A stretch of DNA of 11,098 nucleotides from a bacterium (GTDB lineage: Bacteria; ARS69): assembly GCA_025774865.1 (NCBI GenBank), contig JALGZO010000214.1, positions 1-11,098 on the forward strand. The letters are read 5' to 3'. The notes below the pieces were generated by a model. The model was not told where the DNA came from and did no database searches. It saw only the letters and a program-made list of their open reading frames with translations. Position numbers and translations under genes: made by a program. This document shows, piece by piece, positions 1 to 5,869 of the stretch. Each line of letters starts with the position of its first letter. Positions within the stretch are counted from its first letter, which is position 1.

Positions 1-1520
1 TCGGGCCGCTGGTAGTAGCGCGCGGGGGCCGTCTGCGTCCGCAGGATCGCCTCCTCGCTCCCCGCCACGCGGCTGCCCAGCACGTTCAGGGCCAGGTAGT
101 ACTCGCGCTCGCCCATGTAGTGGAAGAAGTCCGCTCCGCCGGCGTACGCCGACTCGTGCAGGAAGTCGACTTCGGCGTCGTCGATCTTTCGATTGACCGC
201 GGTCAGCATGCCGCCGAGGCGCGTGTCACCCTTTCGATAGTCCTTCTGGAGGCGGCCGACGAGGTAGTTCGACAACGGCTCGGCCGTCACGTCGCGACGA
301 TCTCCGTCCAGCTCGACCTGCGCCAGCTCCCTCGCCGTCACGCTCTCCAGAACACCGATCGACAGCCCATCCTGCCTCTTGCCCGTCAGCTTCAGCGCCC
401 CGATGATCGACGTGTTCTCCGGCTGATCCACGTAGCCGTCCTCGTACCAGTCGGCCCGATACTGCGGACGGCGGCCTATCCGCCGCGAGTAGAAGAGACG
501 ATCCGTCGTGTGCGTGCCGAAGGCCACGGAGGGCGCGATCCGAAACTCGAAGATGTTCGCCCCTTCGATGAAGAACGGGCGCTTCTCGTCGAAGAAGGTT
601 TCGAACGCGGTCAGGTTGACCTCCGAGGGATCAGCCTCCACCTGACCGAAGTCGGGGTTGACCGTGAGGTCGAGCGTGAGATCCGACGTCACCCCGATCT
701 TCCCGTCGAGTCCTCCCGTGACCTTGCCGGAGCTCCCGTCGGCGAAGGGGTCGCCCTCCACCGCCTCCGAGCGCTCCCCCTGGGCCAGCGCGTACGGCAG
801 GAGCTCGACTTGCCGCTGCGCCTCGATTCCGCGGATCCCGTGCAGCTCCCCGAACTTGCTGACCCAGCCGTCTTCGTCCTTGGGTATGGGCTGCCAGACG
901 GAGCGTTCCTCGTACCGGTAGAGCCGTCGATGTACCTGGATACCCCAGATGTGCTCGTCCTGCTGACCGTAGCGAAGCTGGCTCAGGGGGATGCGAAACT
1001 CGACGGTCCAGCCCTGATCGTCGATGCGCGACTCGTTCTCCCACACGGGATCCCAGTTGCCGTCCCAGTCGTCGCCATCCTCGGAGATGAACTCGTCGCC
1101 TTGGGTTCCCGAGACACTCGCCGTGAAGGAGAAGGCGGTGCGATGGTCGTGGTAGCTGTCGATGTTGATCTCGACCCAGTCGCCCGGGAAGTCGTCGCGC
1201 CGGCCGAGAATGCTCGAGACCTTCTCCGGCTCGGGGTCGAACGCGCGGAACGCGACGTAGAGATTAGCTTCGTCGTAGAGGATCTTGAAGTTCGTTTCCG
1301 CGGTTGGCGGCTCGCCCTCGGCGGGATCGCGCTGGATGAAGTCTCCCGCCCACTCGACGCGATCCCAGACGTCTTCGTCGATCCGGCCGTCGATTCTGGG
1401 CGCCGTGGGGGTCCGTTCGGTCAGGTAGGTACGCCGCTCAGCCGCTCCCTCGGTCGCCGCCAGAGCGATCGCCAGCATCGCGAGCATCGCGGCCCGGCCG
1501 CTCCGCGCGGAATTGCTCAC
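1..1520 (-). CDS. CBM9-like / DUF5916 exported protein (3' end outside window)
   Basis: The minus strand is open from a GTG at 1520 to the left edge, giving 506 residues without a stop. The start is chosen because GGGAGAGAG (1525-1533) lies just upstream and because it yields a short basic N-terminus and a hydrophobic signal peptide (AMLAMLAIALAAT) ending near residue 28. An in-frame ATG at 1559 would add 13 residues. Residues about 30-225 look like the family 9 carbohydrate-binding-like domain that begins these proteins (PRIDGRIDEDVWDRVEW, then LYVAFRAFDPEP and FPGDWVEINIDSYHD). Residues about 288-324 hold the DUF5916 signature, NPDFGQVEADPSEVNLTAF followed by DEKRPFFIEGANIF. Family members are usually 700-900 residues, with a C-terminal part predicted as an outer-membrane beta-barrel, so roughly a third or more is missing here. 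The substrate is unknown; a cell-surface or outer-membrane role is inferred from the family. The family call is secure, the function is not. Confidence 0.9.
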   Translation of the reverse strand, partial: MSNSARSGRAAMLAMLAIALAATEGAAERRTYLTERTPTAPRIDGRIDEDVWDRVEWAGDFIQRDPAEGEPPTAETNFKILYDEANLYVAFRAFDPEPEKVSSILGRRDDFPGDWVEINIDSYHDHRTAFSFTASVSGTQGDEFISEDGDDWDGNWDPVWENESRIDDQGWTVEFRIPLSQLRYGQQDEHIWGIQVHRRLYRYEERSVWQPIPKDEDGWVSKFGELHGIRGIEAQRQVELLPYALAQGERSEAVEGDPFADGSSGKVTGGLDGKIGVTSDLTLDLTVNPDFGQVEADPSEVNLTAFETFFDEKRPFFIEGANIFEFRIAPSVAFGTHTTDRLFYSRRIGRRPQYRADWYEDGYVDQPENTSIIGALKLTGKRQDGLSIGVLESVTARELAQVELDGDRRDVTAEPLSNYLVGRLQKDYRKGDTRLGGMLTAVNRKIDDAEVDFLHESAYAGGADFFHYMGEREYYLALNVLGSRVAGSEEAILRTQTAPARYYQRP

Positions 1521-1524
1521 TCGA

Positions 1525-1533
1525 CTCTCTCCC
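1525..1533 (-). promoter_or_regulatory. Ribosome binding site deciding the GTG start of the DUF5916 gene
   Basis: The minus strand reads GGGAGAGAG, with the GGGAG core about 8 bases before GTG at 1520. No comparable site precedes the alternative in-frame ATG at 1559, so the GTG is preferred. Confidence 0.5.
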
Positions 1534-1582
1534 GACCGTCGTCCTAGCTTGGACGCCATCGTACGCCAGAACGTTCAATCGG

Positions 1583-1597
1583 GGGAGGCGGCCTCCC
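1583..1597. promoter_or_regulatory. Perfect 7-1-7 palindrome, candidate operator between divergent genes
   Basis: GGGAGGC, one central G, then GCCTCCC form a perfect inverted repeat. It lies in the 173-bp gap between the divergent DUF5916 gene and the tandem zinc-finger gene. It falls where a -35 element would be if TAGTAT (1613-1618) is the -10 box of the zinc-finger gene, which is the geometry of a repressor site. A mRNA hairpin in the leader is the alternative. No regulator is known. Confidence 0.35.
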
Positions 1598-1693
1598 AGC
1601 GGGTCGACGCCGTAGTATCCTGCCCGGTGAGTCCGAACCTGGCGAGGTCAGGACGCACCCTCGCCCGGCCTCCTGCCGCTCGGAGCCAACGCC

Positions 1694-2221
1694 ATGCCGC
1701 ATGTCTTCGAAACGGCACCGACCGGCCGCGCCAAGTGCCGCGGCTGCGGCGAGGCGATCGCCAAGGGCGATCTACGCTTCGGCGAGCGGCTTCCGAATCC
1801 CTACGGCGAAGGCGAGATGACGCTCTGGTTCCATCCCGAGTGCGGAATGTACAAGCGCCCCGAGCCGTTCCTCGAGGCCCTGTCGGAAGCCGACGAGCCC
1901 ATCGAGGACGCGGACCGCTGGAAGCGTCTCGCCCGGACCGGAATCGAGCATCGGCGCCTGCCGCGTCTCCACGGGGCGGAACGCTCCCCTTCGGGGCGCG
2001 CGCGATGCCGATCGTGCCGAGAGCCGATCCCGAAAGACAGCTGGCGAATCTCGCTCGTCTACTACCAGGAAGGTCGATTCGAGCCGGCCGGCTTCATCCA
2101 CGCGGCCTGTGCACGAGAGTACTTCGAAACGACGGACGTGGTGGACCGCGTCTCGCACTTCGCGCAGCTGACCGACGACCAGCTGGACGAGATTCGCCGC
2201 GAGCTCACCGGCGGCGGTTAG
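1694..2221 (+). CDS. Small protein with two tandem PARP-type zinc fingers
   Basis: This 175-residue protein consists almost only of two related zinc-binding modules. Module 1 has C15-x2-C18, 28 residues, then H47-x2-C50 (CRGC ... FHPEC). Module 2 has C105-x2-C108, 27 residues, then H136-x2-C139 (CRSC ... IHAAC). C-x2-C-x(about 28-30)-H-x2-C is the ligand pattern of the PARP-type finger, and each module also keeps the preceding Gly-Arg-Ala-(Lys/Arg)-Cys and an Ile-(Ala/Pro)-Lys-(Gly/Asp) stretch. In eukaryotic PARP1, paired fingers of this type recognise DNA strand breaks. Here there is no ADP-ribosyltransferase or ligase domain, so DNA binding is an inference. The linker (51-101) is charged and the C-terminus (155-172) probably helical. 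ATG at 1694 follows a weak CGGAG. The gene is divergent from the DUF5916 gene and ends 10 bp from the stop of the convergent gene, so it is probably transcribed alone. Another Cys/His zinc finger without DNA-break function is possible. Confidence 0.82.
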   Translation: MPHVFETAPTGRAKCRGCGEAIAKGDLRFGERLPNPYGEGEMTLWFHPECGMYKRPEPFLEALSEADEPIEDADRWKRLARTGIEHRRLPRLHGAERSPSGRARCRSCREPIPKDSWRISLVYYQEGRFEPAGFIHAACAREYFETTDVVDRVSHFAQLTDDQLDEIRRELTGGG

Positions 2222-2231
2222 TTCACCCGAA

Positions 2232-2711
2232 TCACTCGGCGTCGTCGAGCCAGCCGGCGTGCGAAGCCCTCCAGTTCGGATGGTTCGCCCGATATTCCTC
2301 CGCCGCCCGCACCGCGTCGTCGCCTTGAAGAACGCTCTGAACCGCGGATCGGAATGCGAAAGCGCACAACATGTTGGAATAGGCGTCCGTCGGCGTGAAG
2401 TAGAATCCCGTTTCGCCGCCCAACGCGGCCGACCAGCCCGCGAGTTGCTCGCCATCGGTGAACTCGATCCAGACCTCCCGGTCTGACAGGCTCCTCGTCT
2501 GGAACTCCTTGACCTCTTCGTGGTCCGGATCGCCCTTCACCGTCTTGATGAAGAAGACGGCCTTGAGATCCTTCGTCTCGATTCGTAGGTCTTTCTCATC
2601 CGGCTGGCGTACGTGGAAGAAGGTGCATGAGGGCGTGAAGTCGGCGGTCCATCCCTTCGTGACCCGGCCGTCCACGTGACGCGCGGCTACGAGCTTTCCA
2701 ACAATCGACAT
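2232..2711 (-). CDS. Uncharacterised 159-residue protein with two similar beta-type modules
   Basis: ATG at 2711 is chosen over a longer open frame reaching 2903, because GGGAGG sits 6 bases upstream and the upstream extension is arginine-rich, low-quality sequence overlapping the divergent gene. The protein lacks a signal peptide or membrane segment and is probably cytoplasmic. Two related halves are visible. Residues 14-34 read DGRVTKGW..DF...CTFFHV, followed by RIETKDLKAVFFIKTVKG (43-60). Residues 86-107 read DGEQLAGW, then GETGFYFTPTDAYSNML (98-114). The pattern of a short Asp-Gly-(Arg/Glu) strand, a Gly, a Phe-rich strand and an LKAVFF strand recalls a small uncharacterised domain found in many GC-rich bacteria (possibly the one named DUF6982), sometimes linked to PilZ-like or Sm-like beta folds; I recall this and cannot check it. 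The helical tail (about 112-159) ends NWRASHAGWLDDAE. It is divergent from the lipoprotein gene (146-bp gap). The function is unknown. Confidence 0.8.
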   Translation of the reverse strand: MSIVGKLVAARHVDGRVTKGWTADFTPSCTFFHVRQPDEKDLRIETKDLKAVFFIKTVKGDPDHEEVKEFQTRSLSDREVWIEFTDGEQLAGWSAALGGETGFYFTPTDAYSNMLCAFAFRSAVQSVLQGDDAVRAAEEYRANHPNWRASHAGWLDDAE

Positions 2712-2717
2712 CAGAAG

Positions 2718-2723
2718 CCTCCC
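2718..2723 (-). promoter_or_regulatory. Strong Shine-Dalgarno site fixing the start at 2711
   Basis: The minus strand reads GGGAGG, six bases before ATG at 2711. It is the strongest ribosome binding site in the window, together with the one at 2846-2852, and it argues against the much longer frame that begins at 2903. Confidence 0.6.
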
Positions 2724-2742
2724 GACTCGGGGTACGCTAGGA

Positions 2743-2748
2743 ATTATC
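2743..2748 (-). promoter_or_regulatory. Candidate -10 box of the 2232-2711 gene
   Basis: The minus strand reads GATAAT, one mismatch from TATAAT, in an AT-rich island inside GC-rich DNA about 32 bases upstream of ATG 2711. No clear -35 TTGACA is seen at 16-18 bases further upstream, so the call is weak. Confidence 0.3.
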
Positions 2749-2845
2749 GGACCGGGCCGAATCCGCTTTAGCGAGCCCCTCCTGGCCTCCCGCGCAGCAC
2801 CGCAAAAGTCGGTGCCCACAACCACCGATAGGCGGATGGAACCTC

Positions 2846-2852
2846 GGGAGGT
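2846..2852 (+). promoter_or_regulatory. Shine-Dalgarno site of the lipoprotein gene
   Basis: GGGAGGT ends five bases before ATG 2858, fixing that start. Confidence 0.55.
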
Positions 2853-2857
2853 GACGG

Positions 2858-3499
2858 ATGATCGGGAACGGAAGGATCGGTGTGGCCGCCAGCGTGGCGG
2901 CATTGGGGTACTTCGCGGCCTGCTCCTCGTCCACGCTCGTGCAAGTGCCGCCGCGGATGGATTTGACGAAGTACGGCGCCATCGGGATGATCGAGTTCGG
3001 CTCGGGCGAGAAGGAGCTCGGACAGCAGGCGAGCCAGGAGTTCCTCACCGCCCTCCAGGCGGCCCAACCCGGCGTCCCGGTGCTGGAGCTGGGAGACGAG
3101 GCCCGCGTCCTCCAGTCGATCGGCGCCGACGCTCTCGACCCGGAGACGATGCGGTCCATCGGTGAGAAGTACAAGGTGGACGCGGTGATCTTCGGCGTCT
3201 TGGACGCGAAGGCCGTGAAACCGAAGCTGACGATGAGCTCCACGATCGAGTCCTTGAGCGCGAGCGCGGAGATCGAGGGAAATCTCAGCGCGAAGATGTT
3301 CGAAGCCCGTACCGGCGCCACCGTCTGGAGCAGCGTCGCCCGCGACCGGGCGACGGTCGCGGCGCTGACCGTGTCCGGGGAGGGGCTGTCCGGCCTCGGA
3401 GCCGACCACCCCGACGACGCGCACGGGCGGCTCGTGACCGGTCTCGTCTCCTTGGCCACGTCGGACTTTCGTCCGACTTACGTGCGCCGGAAGGACTGA
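2858..3499 (+). CDS. Probable lipoprotein with CsgG/LpoB-like alpha/beta fold
   Basis: The 213-residue product starts with a charged then hydrophobic segment (residues 6-21) ending FAAC, followed by SSS. C22 would be the lipidated cysteine. Phe at -3 is not the commonest lipobox residue, so ordinary secretion is possible. After a proline-containing linker (VPPRMDLTKY), a strand GAIGMIEF (40-47) is followed by a helix (GQQASQEFLTAL), a strand PVLELG, a helix ending RSIGEKYKVDAVIFG and later AKMFEARTGATVWSS. This order resembles the periplasmic 'dynamic response' folds of CsgG, LpoB and the GNA1162/DUF799 lipoproteins: a strand, a helix, then 'VDAVIFG' and 'FEARTGATVW'. The resemblance is by eye only. 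LpoB-type proteins act at the inner face of the outer membrane, often as partners of envelope enzymes or secretion pores, but no partner gene is adjacent. The gene is divergent from the 159-residue gene and followed by 187 bp without a convincing gene. Confidence 0.82.
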   Translation: MIGNGRIGVAASVAALGYFAACSSSTLVQVPPRMDLTKYGAIGMIEFGSGEKELGQQASQEFLTALQAAQPGVPVLELGDEARVLQSIGADALDPETMRSIGEKYKVDAVIFGVLDAKAVKPKLTMSSTIESLSASAEIEGNLSAKMFEARTGATVWSSVARDRATVAALTVSGEGLSGLGADHPDDAHGRLVTGLVSLATSDFRPTYVRRKD

Positions 3500-3523
3500 C
3501 CAGTCGACCGAAGACGCGACCCG

Positions 3524-3646
3524 TCACTCGACCGCGCCGGCCGAGCCTGAGAAATAATCGTCGATCTGGGCGATGGTTGCGAAGTCATGCGCTTCGTCGC
3601 GGGCCCACTCCAAGAAAGTCGCGCGCCGGAAGTCGCGGGTGCGGTA
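3524..3646 (-). pseudogene. Possible 3' remnant of a lost gene
   Basis: The minus strand encodes about 40 residues ending at TGA (3524-3526), including DFRRATFLEWARDEAHDF and ATIAQIDDYF. The composition looks like a real protein C-terminus: mixed charged and aromatic residues, and about 82% G or C at third codon positions by hand count. No ATG or GTG exists in frame close by; a TTG would give only 29 residues. Farther upstream the frame becomes the implausible antisense of the 76-residue secreted-peptide gene. I read it as a 5'-truncated remnant, or chance. The parent family is not recognised. Confidence 0.2.
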
Positions 3647-3650
3647 TGCT
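3645..3650 (+). promoter_or_regulatory. Candidate -10 box of the small secreted peptide gene
   Basis: TATGCT lies 36 bases upstream of ATG 3687. It fits the TAnnnT form seen before several genes here, but no -35 TTGACA is evident. Confidence 0.25.
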
Positions 3651-3686
3651 CTTGTCAGCGACCCGCCCCGGTTGGGAAGAGCAGCC

Positions 3687-3917
3687 ATGCTCAAGAGAAC
3701 TCTCCTCCGGACCTTCACCGTAGCTCTCCTGTCCATCATGCTGCTGACGACCGGTGCCGCCGCGAAGAGCGTCGTTCCGGATGCGGTCGACAGGGACAGT
3801 GATGTTCCGCTGTACCTGCAACTCATGGCGTACGTGTCACAGCTCTTGACTGCGGGCGAGGAAGTGCCGAAGTCACTGATCAACAAGATCCAGCAATACT
3901 ACAAGCAGGGTAAATAG
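3687..3917 (+). CDS. Small secreted protein of 76 residues, function unknown
   Basis: ATG 3687 is preferred to an upstream start at 3573 because GGGAAG (3674-3679) precedes it by 7 bases and because it opens directly into a classical signal peptide. The N-terminus is MLKR, followed by a hydrophobic core to residue 22 and an A24-A25-A26 cleavage motif. The predicted mature peptide has only about 50 residues (KSVVPDAVDRDSDVPLYLQL onward). It is probably two helices: LYLQLMAYVSQLL, then a short turn with GEEVP, then KSLINKIQQYYKQGK with a basic end. It contains no cysteine in the mature part. The gene stands alone, between a weak -10 candidate and a clear intrinsic terminator, so it is probably a single-gene transcript. 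I do not recognise the family. A small periplasmic or secreted peptide is the plain reading. Confidence 0.75.
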   Translation: MLKRTLLRTFTVALLSIMLLTTGAAAKSVVPDAVDRDSDVPLYLQLMAYVSQLLTAGEEVPKSLINKIQQYYKQGK

Positions 3918-3922
3918 CGCTC

Positions 3923-3938
3923 GCCGGGAGCCCCCGGC
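3923..3938 (+). repeat. Short GC-rich hairpin between stop codon and terminator
   Basis: GCCGGG, four bases, then CCCGGC form a perfect 6-bp stem six bases after the stop codon of the 76-residue gene and 12 bases before the terminator stem. It may protect the 3' end of the transcript or act as a first pause. Confidence 0.45.
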
Positions 3939-3950
3939 CAAGCCGAAGAG

Positions 3951-3991
3951 CGACCCGACGGCCTCGTGCCGCCGGGTCGTTTCTGTTTCTT
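3951..3991 (+). terminator. Rho-independent terminator of the small secreted peptide gene
   Basis: CGACCCGACGGC (3951-3962) pairs with GCCGCCGGGTCG (3968-3979) across a five-base loop with one mismatch. It is followed by TTTCTGTTTCTT, a T-rich tail rare in this GC-rich window. Stem strength, tail and position 34 bases after a stop codon all fit intrinsic termination. Confidence 0.85.
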
Positions 3992-4049
3992 CGCAGCCGT
4001 TTGGCGAGTCAGCGGGGCGAAGAGCTTCCCTTACGAGGGCGTCGTAGAG

Positions 4050-4055
4050 TAGACT
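4050..4055 (+). promoter_or_regulatory. Candidate -10 box of the GHKL-pseudokinase gene
   Basis: TAGACT lies 90 bases upstream of GTG 4146, in the 228-bp gap after the terminator. The identical hexamer occurs upstream of the beta-helix gene at 5824-5829. No good -35 box is seen. The gap otherwise holds only the two hairpins and the 3' flank. Confidence 0.25.
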
Positions 4056-4145
4056 GCTTGGCCGTTCCTCGAGTCGGACGAGATCCGGAAGCCACACCTC
4101 GGGGCCACCTCGAGACCGTCGACGCAACTGGCCGGAAAGCTCACC

Positions 4146-5726
4146 GTGATTGACCTGATCCAGAGCCGCGAGGCGATGCTCGCCGAGATCGGGGCCACCG
4201 AGACCGCGTTCACCAACCGCATCGAGGACCCCCACGATCCAGCGTTCCTCCACCTGGACCAGACGTCCGTCGCCGTTTGCCGTCCCTGGGAGGAGATCCT
4301 GTCCCGGCTCCGAGTGCCCCTCGCCCGGCGCTTCGCGGATGTACCTCCGGAGCGGTTCATCCGGGACATTGAACGACCTCTGAAGATGGGACTCGGCAAC
4401 GCGTTCAAGCGAGGCAACCAGCACGATCGGGACAAGCGGATCTCGGTGGAGGCCGTCGTCACCGAGACGGGCGCGCTGATCGCGATCTCGAACGACGGGC
4501 CGGGCTTCGACGTCGAGGACACGCTGCGCCGGTTCCGCGCCAGCGAGAGCTACTTCACGAACAAGGGAGGCGGCTTCAAGGCCTTCGAGCGGGCGGGATC
4601 GGTGGTCAGCTACGCCGACGGCGGCCGCACGCTGCTCATTCGGTTTCTGCGGGGATCGGAGTCGCCGGACCCGGGGCTCGCGCTCGCCGAGGACTACATG
4701 GCGAGCGTCTTCAGTAAGCTCGGAATGCTCAGGAAGCACGGACATACGCTGGAGTCCTGCCAGGTCGACGTGCTGGATCGAGCCGTGCCCGGCCGACCGG
4801 AGTTGAGGTACGCCCTCCAGATTCGCGAGAGCGGGATTGAGCTGCCAAAGATGATTCTCATCGGGAGACTCCTGTCGGAGTCTGCGGCCCGCCGCGAGCA
4901 CTGGGTTGCCAGACAGCTCTACAAGGGCTCCTTCAAGGCCGGGGACGGCCTCCTCGTTCCGAAACCCCTGGAGGTGTTCGACCGTCACCCCCGGCTGATG
5001 CTGTACCGGTTCGACCCCGGCCATGATCTGCGCGAGCACCTCGAAGCGCTCCGCGACCCCGAGCCGGTGGCCGAGGCAATGAGGGCGGTGGCGTTGGGGC
5101 TTCGCGCCCTGCACCGGAGCGGGATCTCCGTCGACTTCGACGAGATACCGCGCCGCGCGCGCGGCCGGCGTAAGAGAACCCAGGAGGGAATCGTCGCCGC
5201 GCTGTCCGACGTTCTTCCGGACCGGGTCCCCCGCGCGCGGCGATTCTTCGAGGCCCTCGAGCAGCGGGCCGCGCGGGTCGACGAGCCTGCCGAGCCGGTG
5301 CCGATCCACGGCTCGTTCGGCGGGGAATGCATCCGGCGGGCCGAGGATCGTCGGGGCGCCGAGCGGCTCTACGTCTACCGGTTCGACGAGTGCCGGCGCT
5401 CTCACCCCGGCTTCGATGTCGGTGGACTGATCGCGGACCTCTCGCGGTGGGAGAGCGAGTCGACGGCGAGGAGCGATCTCTTTCGCGCTGCCCGCGACGT
5501 CTTTCTGAAGAGCTACTTCGCCGGAGACTCCCCCGAGTGGCTCGAGGCACTTCCGTTCTTCACCTCCCGCGCGAATCTCGACCGCCTCGGGCAAGCTCTC
5601 GAACGTCGCCGCGAAGGGGCCGTTTCCGAGATCGATACGCTGCTGGGGCAGTGCGAACGGAGTCTGGAGGAGCCGGCCGGCACGCACCTCGATCTGCGCA
5701 AAGAAAGGACACCAACGCACGAATAG
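4146..5726 (+). CDS. Fusion of RsbW-like GHKL ATPase domain and APH-like pseudokinase
   Basis: The 526-residue soluble product starts at GTG 4146, six bases after GGAAAG (4134-4139); an in-frame TAG at 4050 limits any extension. Residues about 75-168 match anti-sigma-factor-type GHKL domains (HATPase_c_2): N-box GLGNAFKRGN with N85, G1 box ISNDGPGFD (N116, D117, G118, G120), a G2-like GGGFKAF (141-147) and the closing strand GGRTLLIRF. The glutamate expected four residues before the N-box Asn is M81. Residues about 225-435 resemble aminoglycoside/choline-kinase-type phosphotransferases: MILIGRLL, VPKPLEVF, LMLYRFDPG, a helix with LGLRALHRSGI, then PIHGSFGGECI and VYRFDE ... HPGFDVGGLIADL. In active enzymes the first strand carries Lys, here R241, and the catalytic motif is HGD, here H388-G389-S390. 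D414 is kept. The protein may therefore bind nucleotide in a regulatory role without ordinary phosphotransfer. The C-terminal 90 residues are helical. The partner is unknown; no sigma factor or anti-anti-sigma gene is nearby. Confidence 0.88.
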   Translation: MIDLIQSREAMLAEIGATETAFTNRIEDPHDPAFLHLDQTSVAVCRPWEEILSRLRVPLARRFADVPPERFIRDIERPLKMGLGNAFKRGNQHDRDKRISVEAVVTETGALIAISNDGPGFDVEDTLRRFRASESYFTNKGGGFKAFERAGSVVSYADGGRTLLIRFLRGSESPDPGLALAEDYMASVFSKLGMLRKHGHTLESCQVDVLDRAVPGRPELRYALQIRESGIELPKMILIGRLLSESAARREHWVARQLYKGSFKAGDGLLVPKPLEVFDRHPRLMLYRFDPGHDLREHLEALRDPEPVAEAMRAVALGLRALHRSGISVDFDEIPRRARGRRKRTQEGIVAALSDVLPDRVPRARRFFEALEQRAARVDEPAEPVPIHGSFGGECIRRAEDRRGAERLYVYRFDECRRSHPGFDVGGLIADLSRWESESTARSDLFRAARDVFLKSYFAGDSPEWLEALPFFTSRANLDRLGQALERRREGAVSEIDTLLGQCERSLEEPAGTHLDLRKERTPTHE

Positions 5727-5739
5727 CTCCCAATGCCGC

Positions 5740-5786
5740 CGGAAGCTGCCTTTTCTCCACGATGCGCTCTCGGCATCTCCTTCCGG
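5740..5786 (+). repeat. Nested inverted repeats in the gap after the fusion gene
   Basis: CCGGAAG (5740-5746) is the exact complement of CTTCCGG (5780-5786). Inside lies a second pair, GATGC (5761-5765) and GCATC (5773-5777). The outer arms are uneven in spacing and no T-tract follows, so it is not a standard terminator; it could be a leader or 3'-end RNA fold, or chance. Confidence 0.25.
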
Positions 5787-5823
5787 ATCGCCGCCGCCCA
5801 CCCCGGACGCCAATCGCGTGTGC

Positions 5824-5829
5824 TAGACT
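5824..5829 (+). promoter_or_regulatory. Candidate -10 box of the beta-helix gene
   Basis: TAGACT lies 51 bases before ATG 5880, within GCTAGACTT. It repeats the hexamer at 4050-4055. No convincing -35 element is present. Confidence 0.3.
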
Positions 5830-5869
5830 TGATGCTCCCGTAGTGCAGATGGATGCGCCAGCCCCGGCC

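Noticed and set aside
120-1547. Long plus-strand open frame of 475 codons
   Set aside because: It is antisense to the DUF5916 gene; its translation is arginine- and valine-rich with no domain, while the minus strand gives clear family motifs.
2712-2903. N-terminal extension of the 159-residue protein to a start at 2903
   Set aside because: The extension is arginine- and serine-rich, overlaps the divergent gene, and a strong ribosome site places the start at 2711.
3873-5813. Long minus-strand open frame of 646 codons
   Set aside because: It is antisense to the GHKL-pseudokinase gene, which carries recognisable N-box, G1 and HGS motifs; the minus frame has no known domain.
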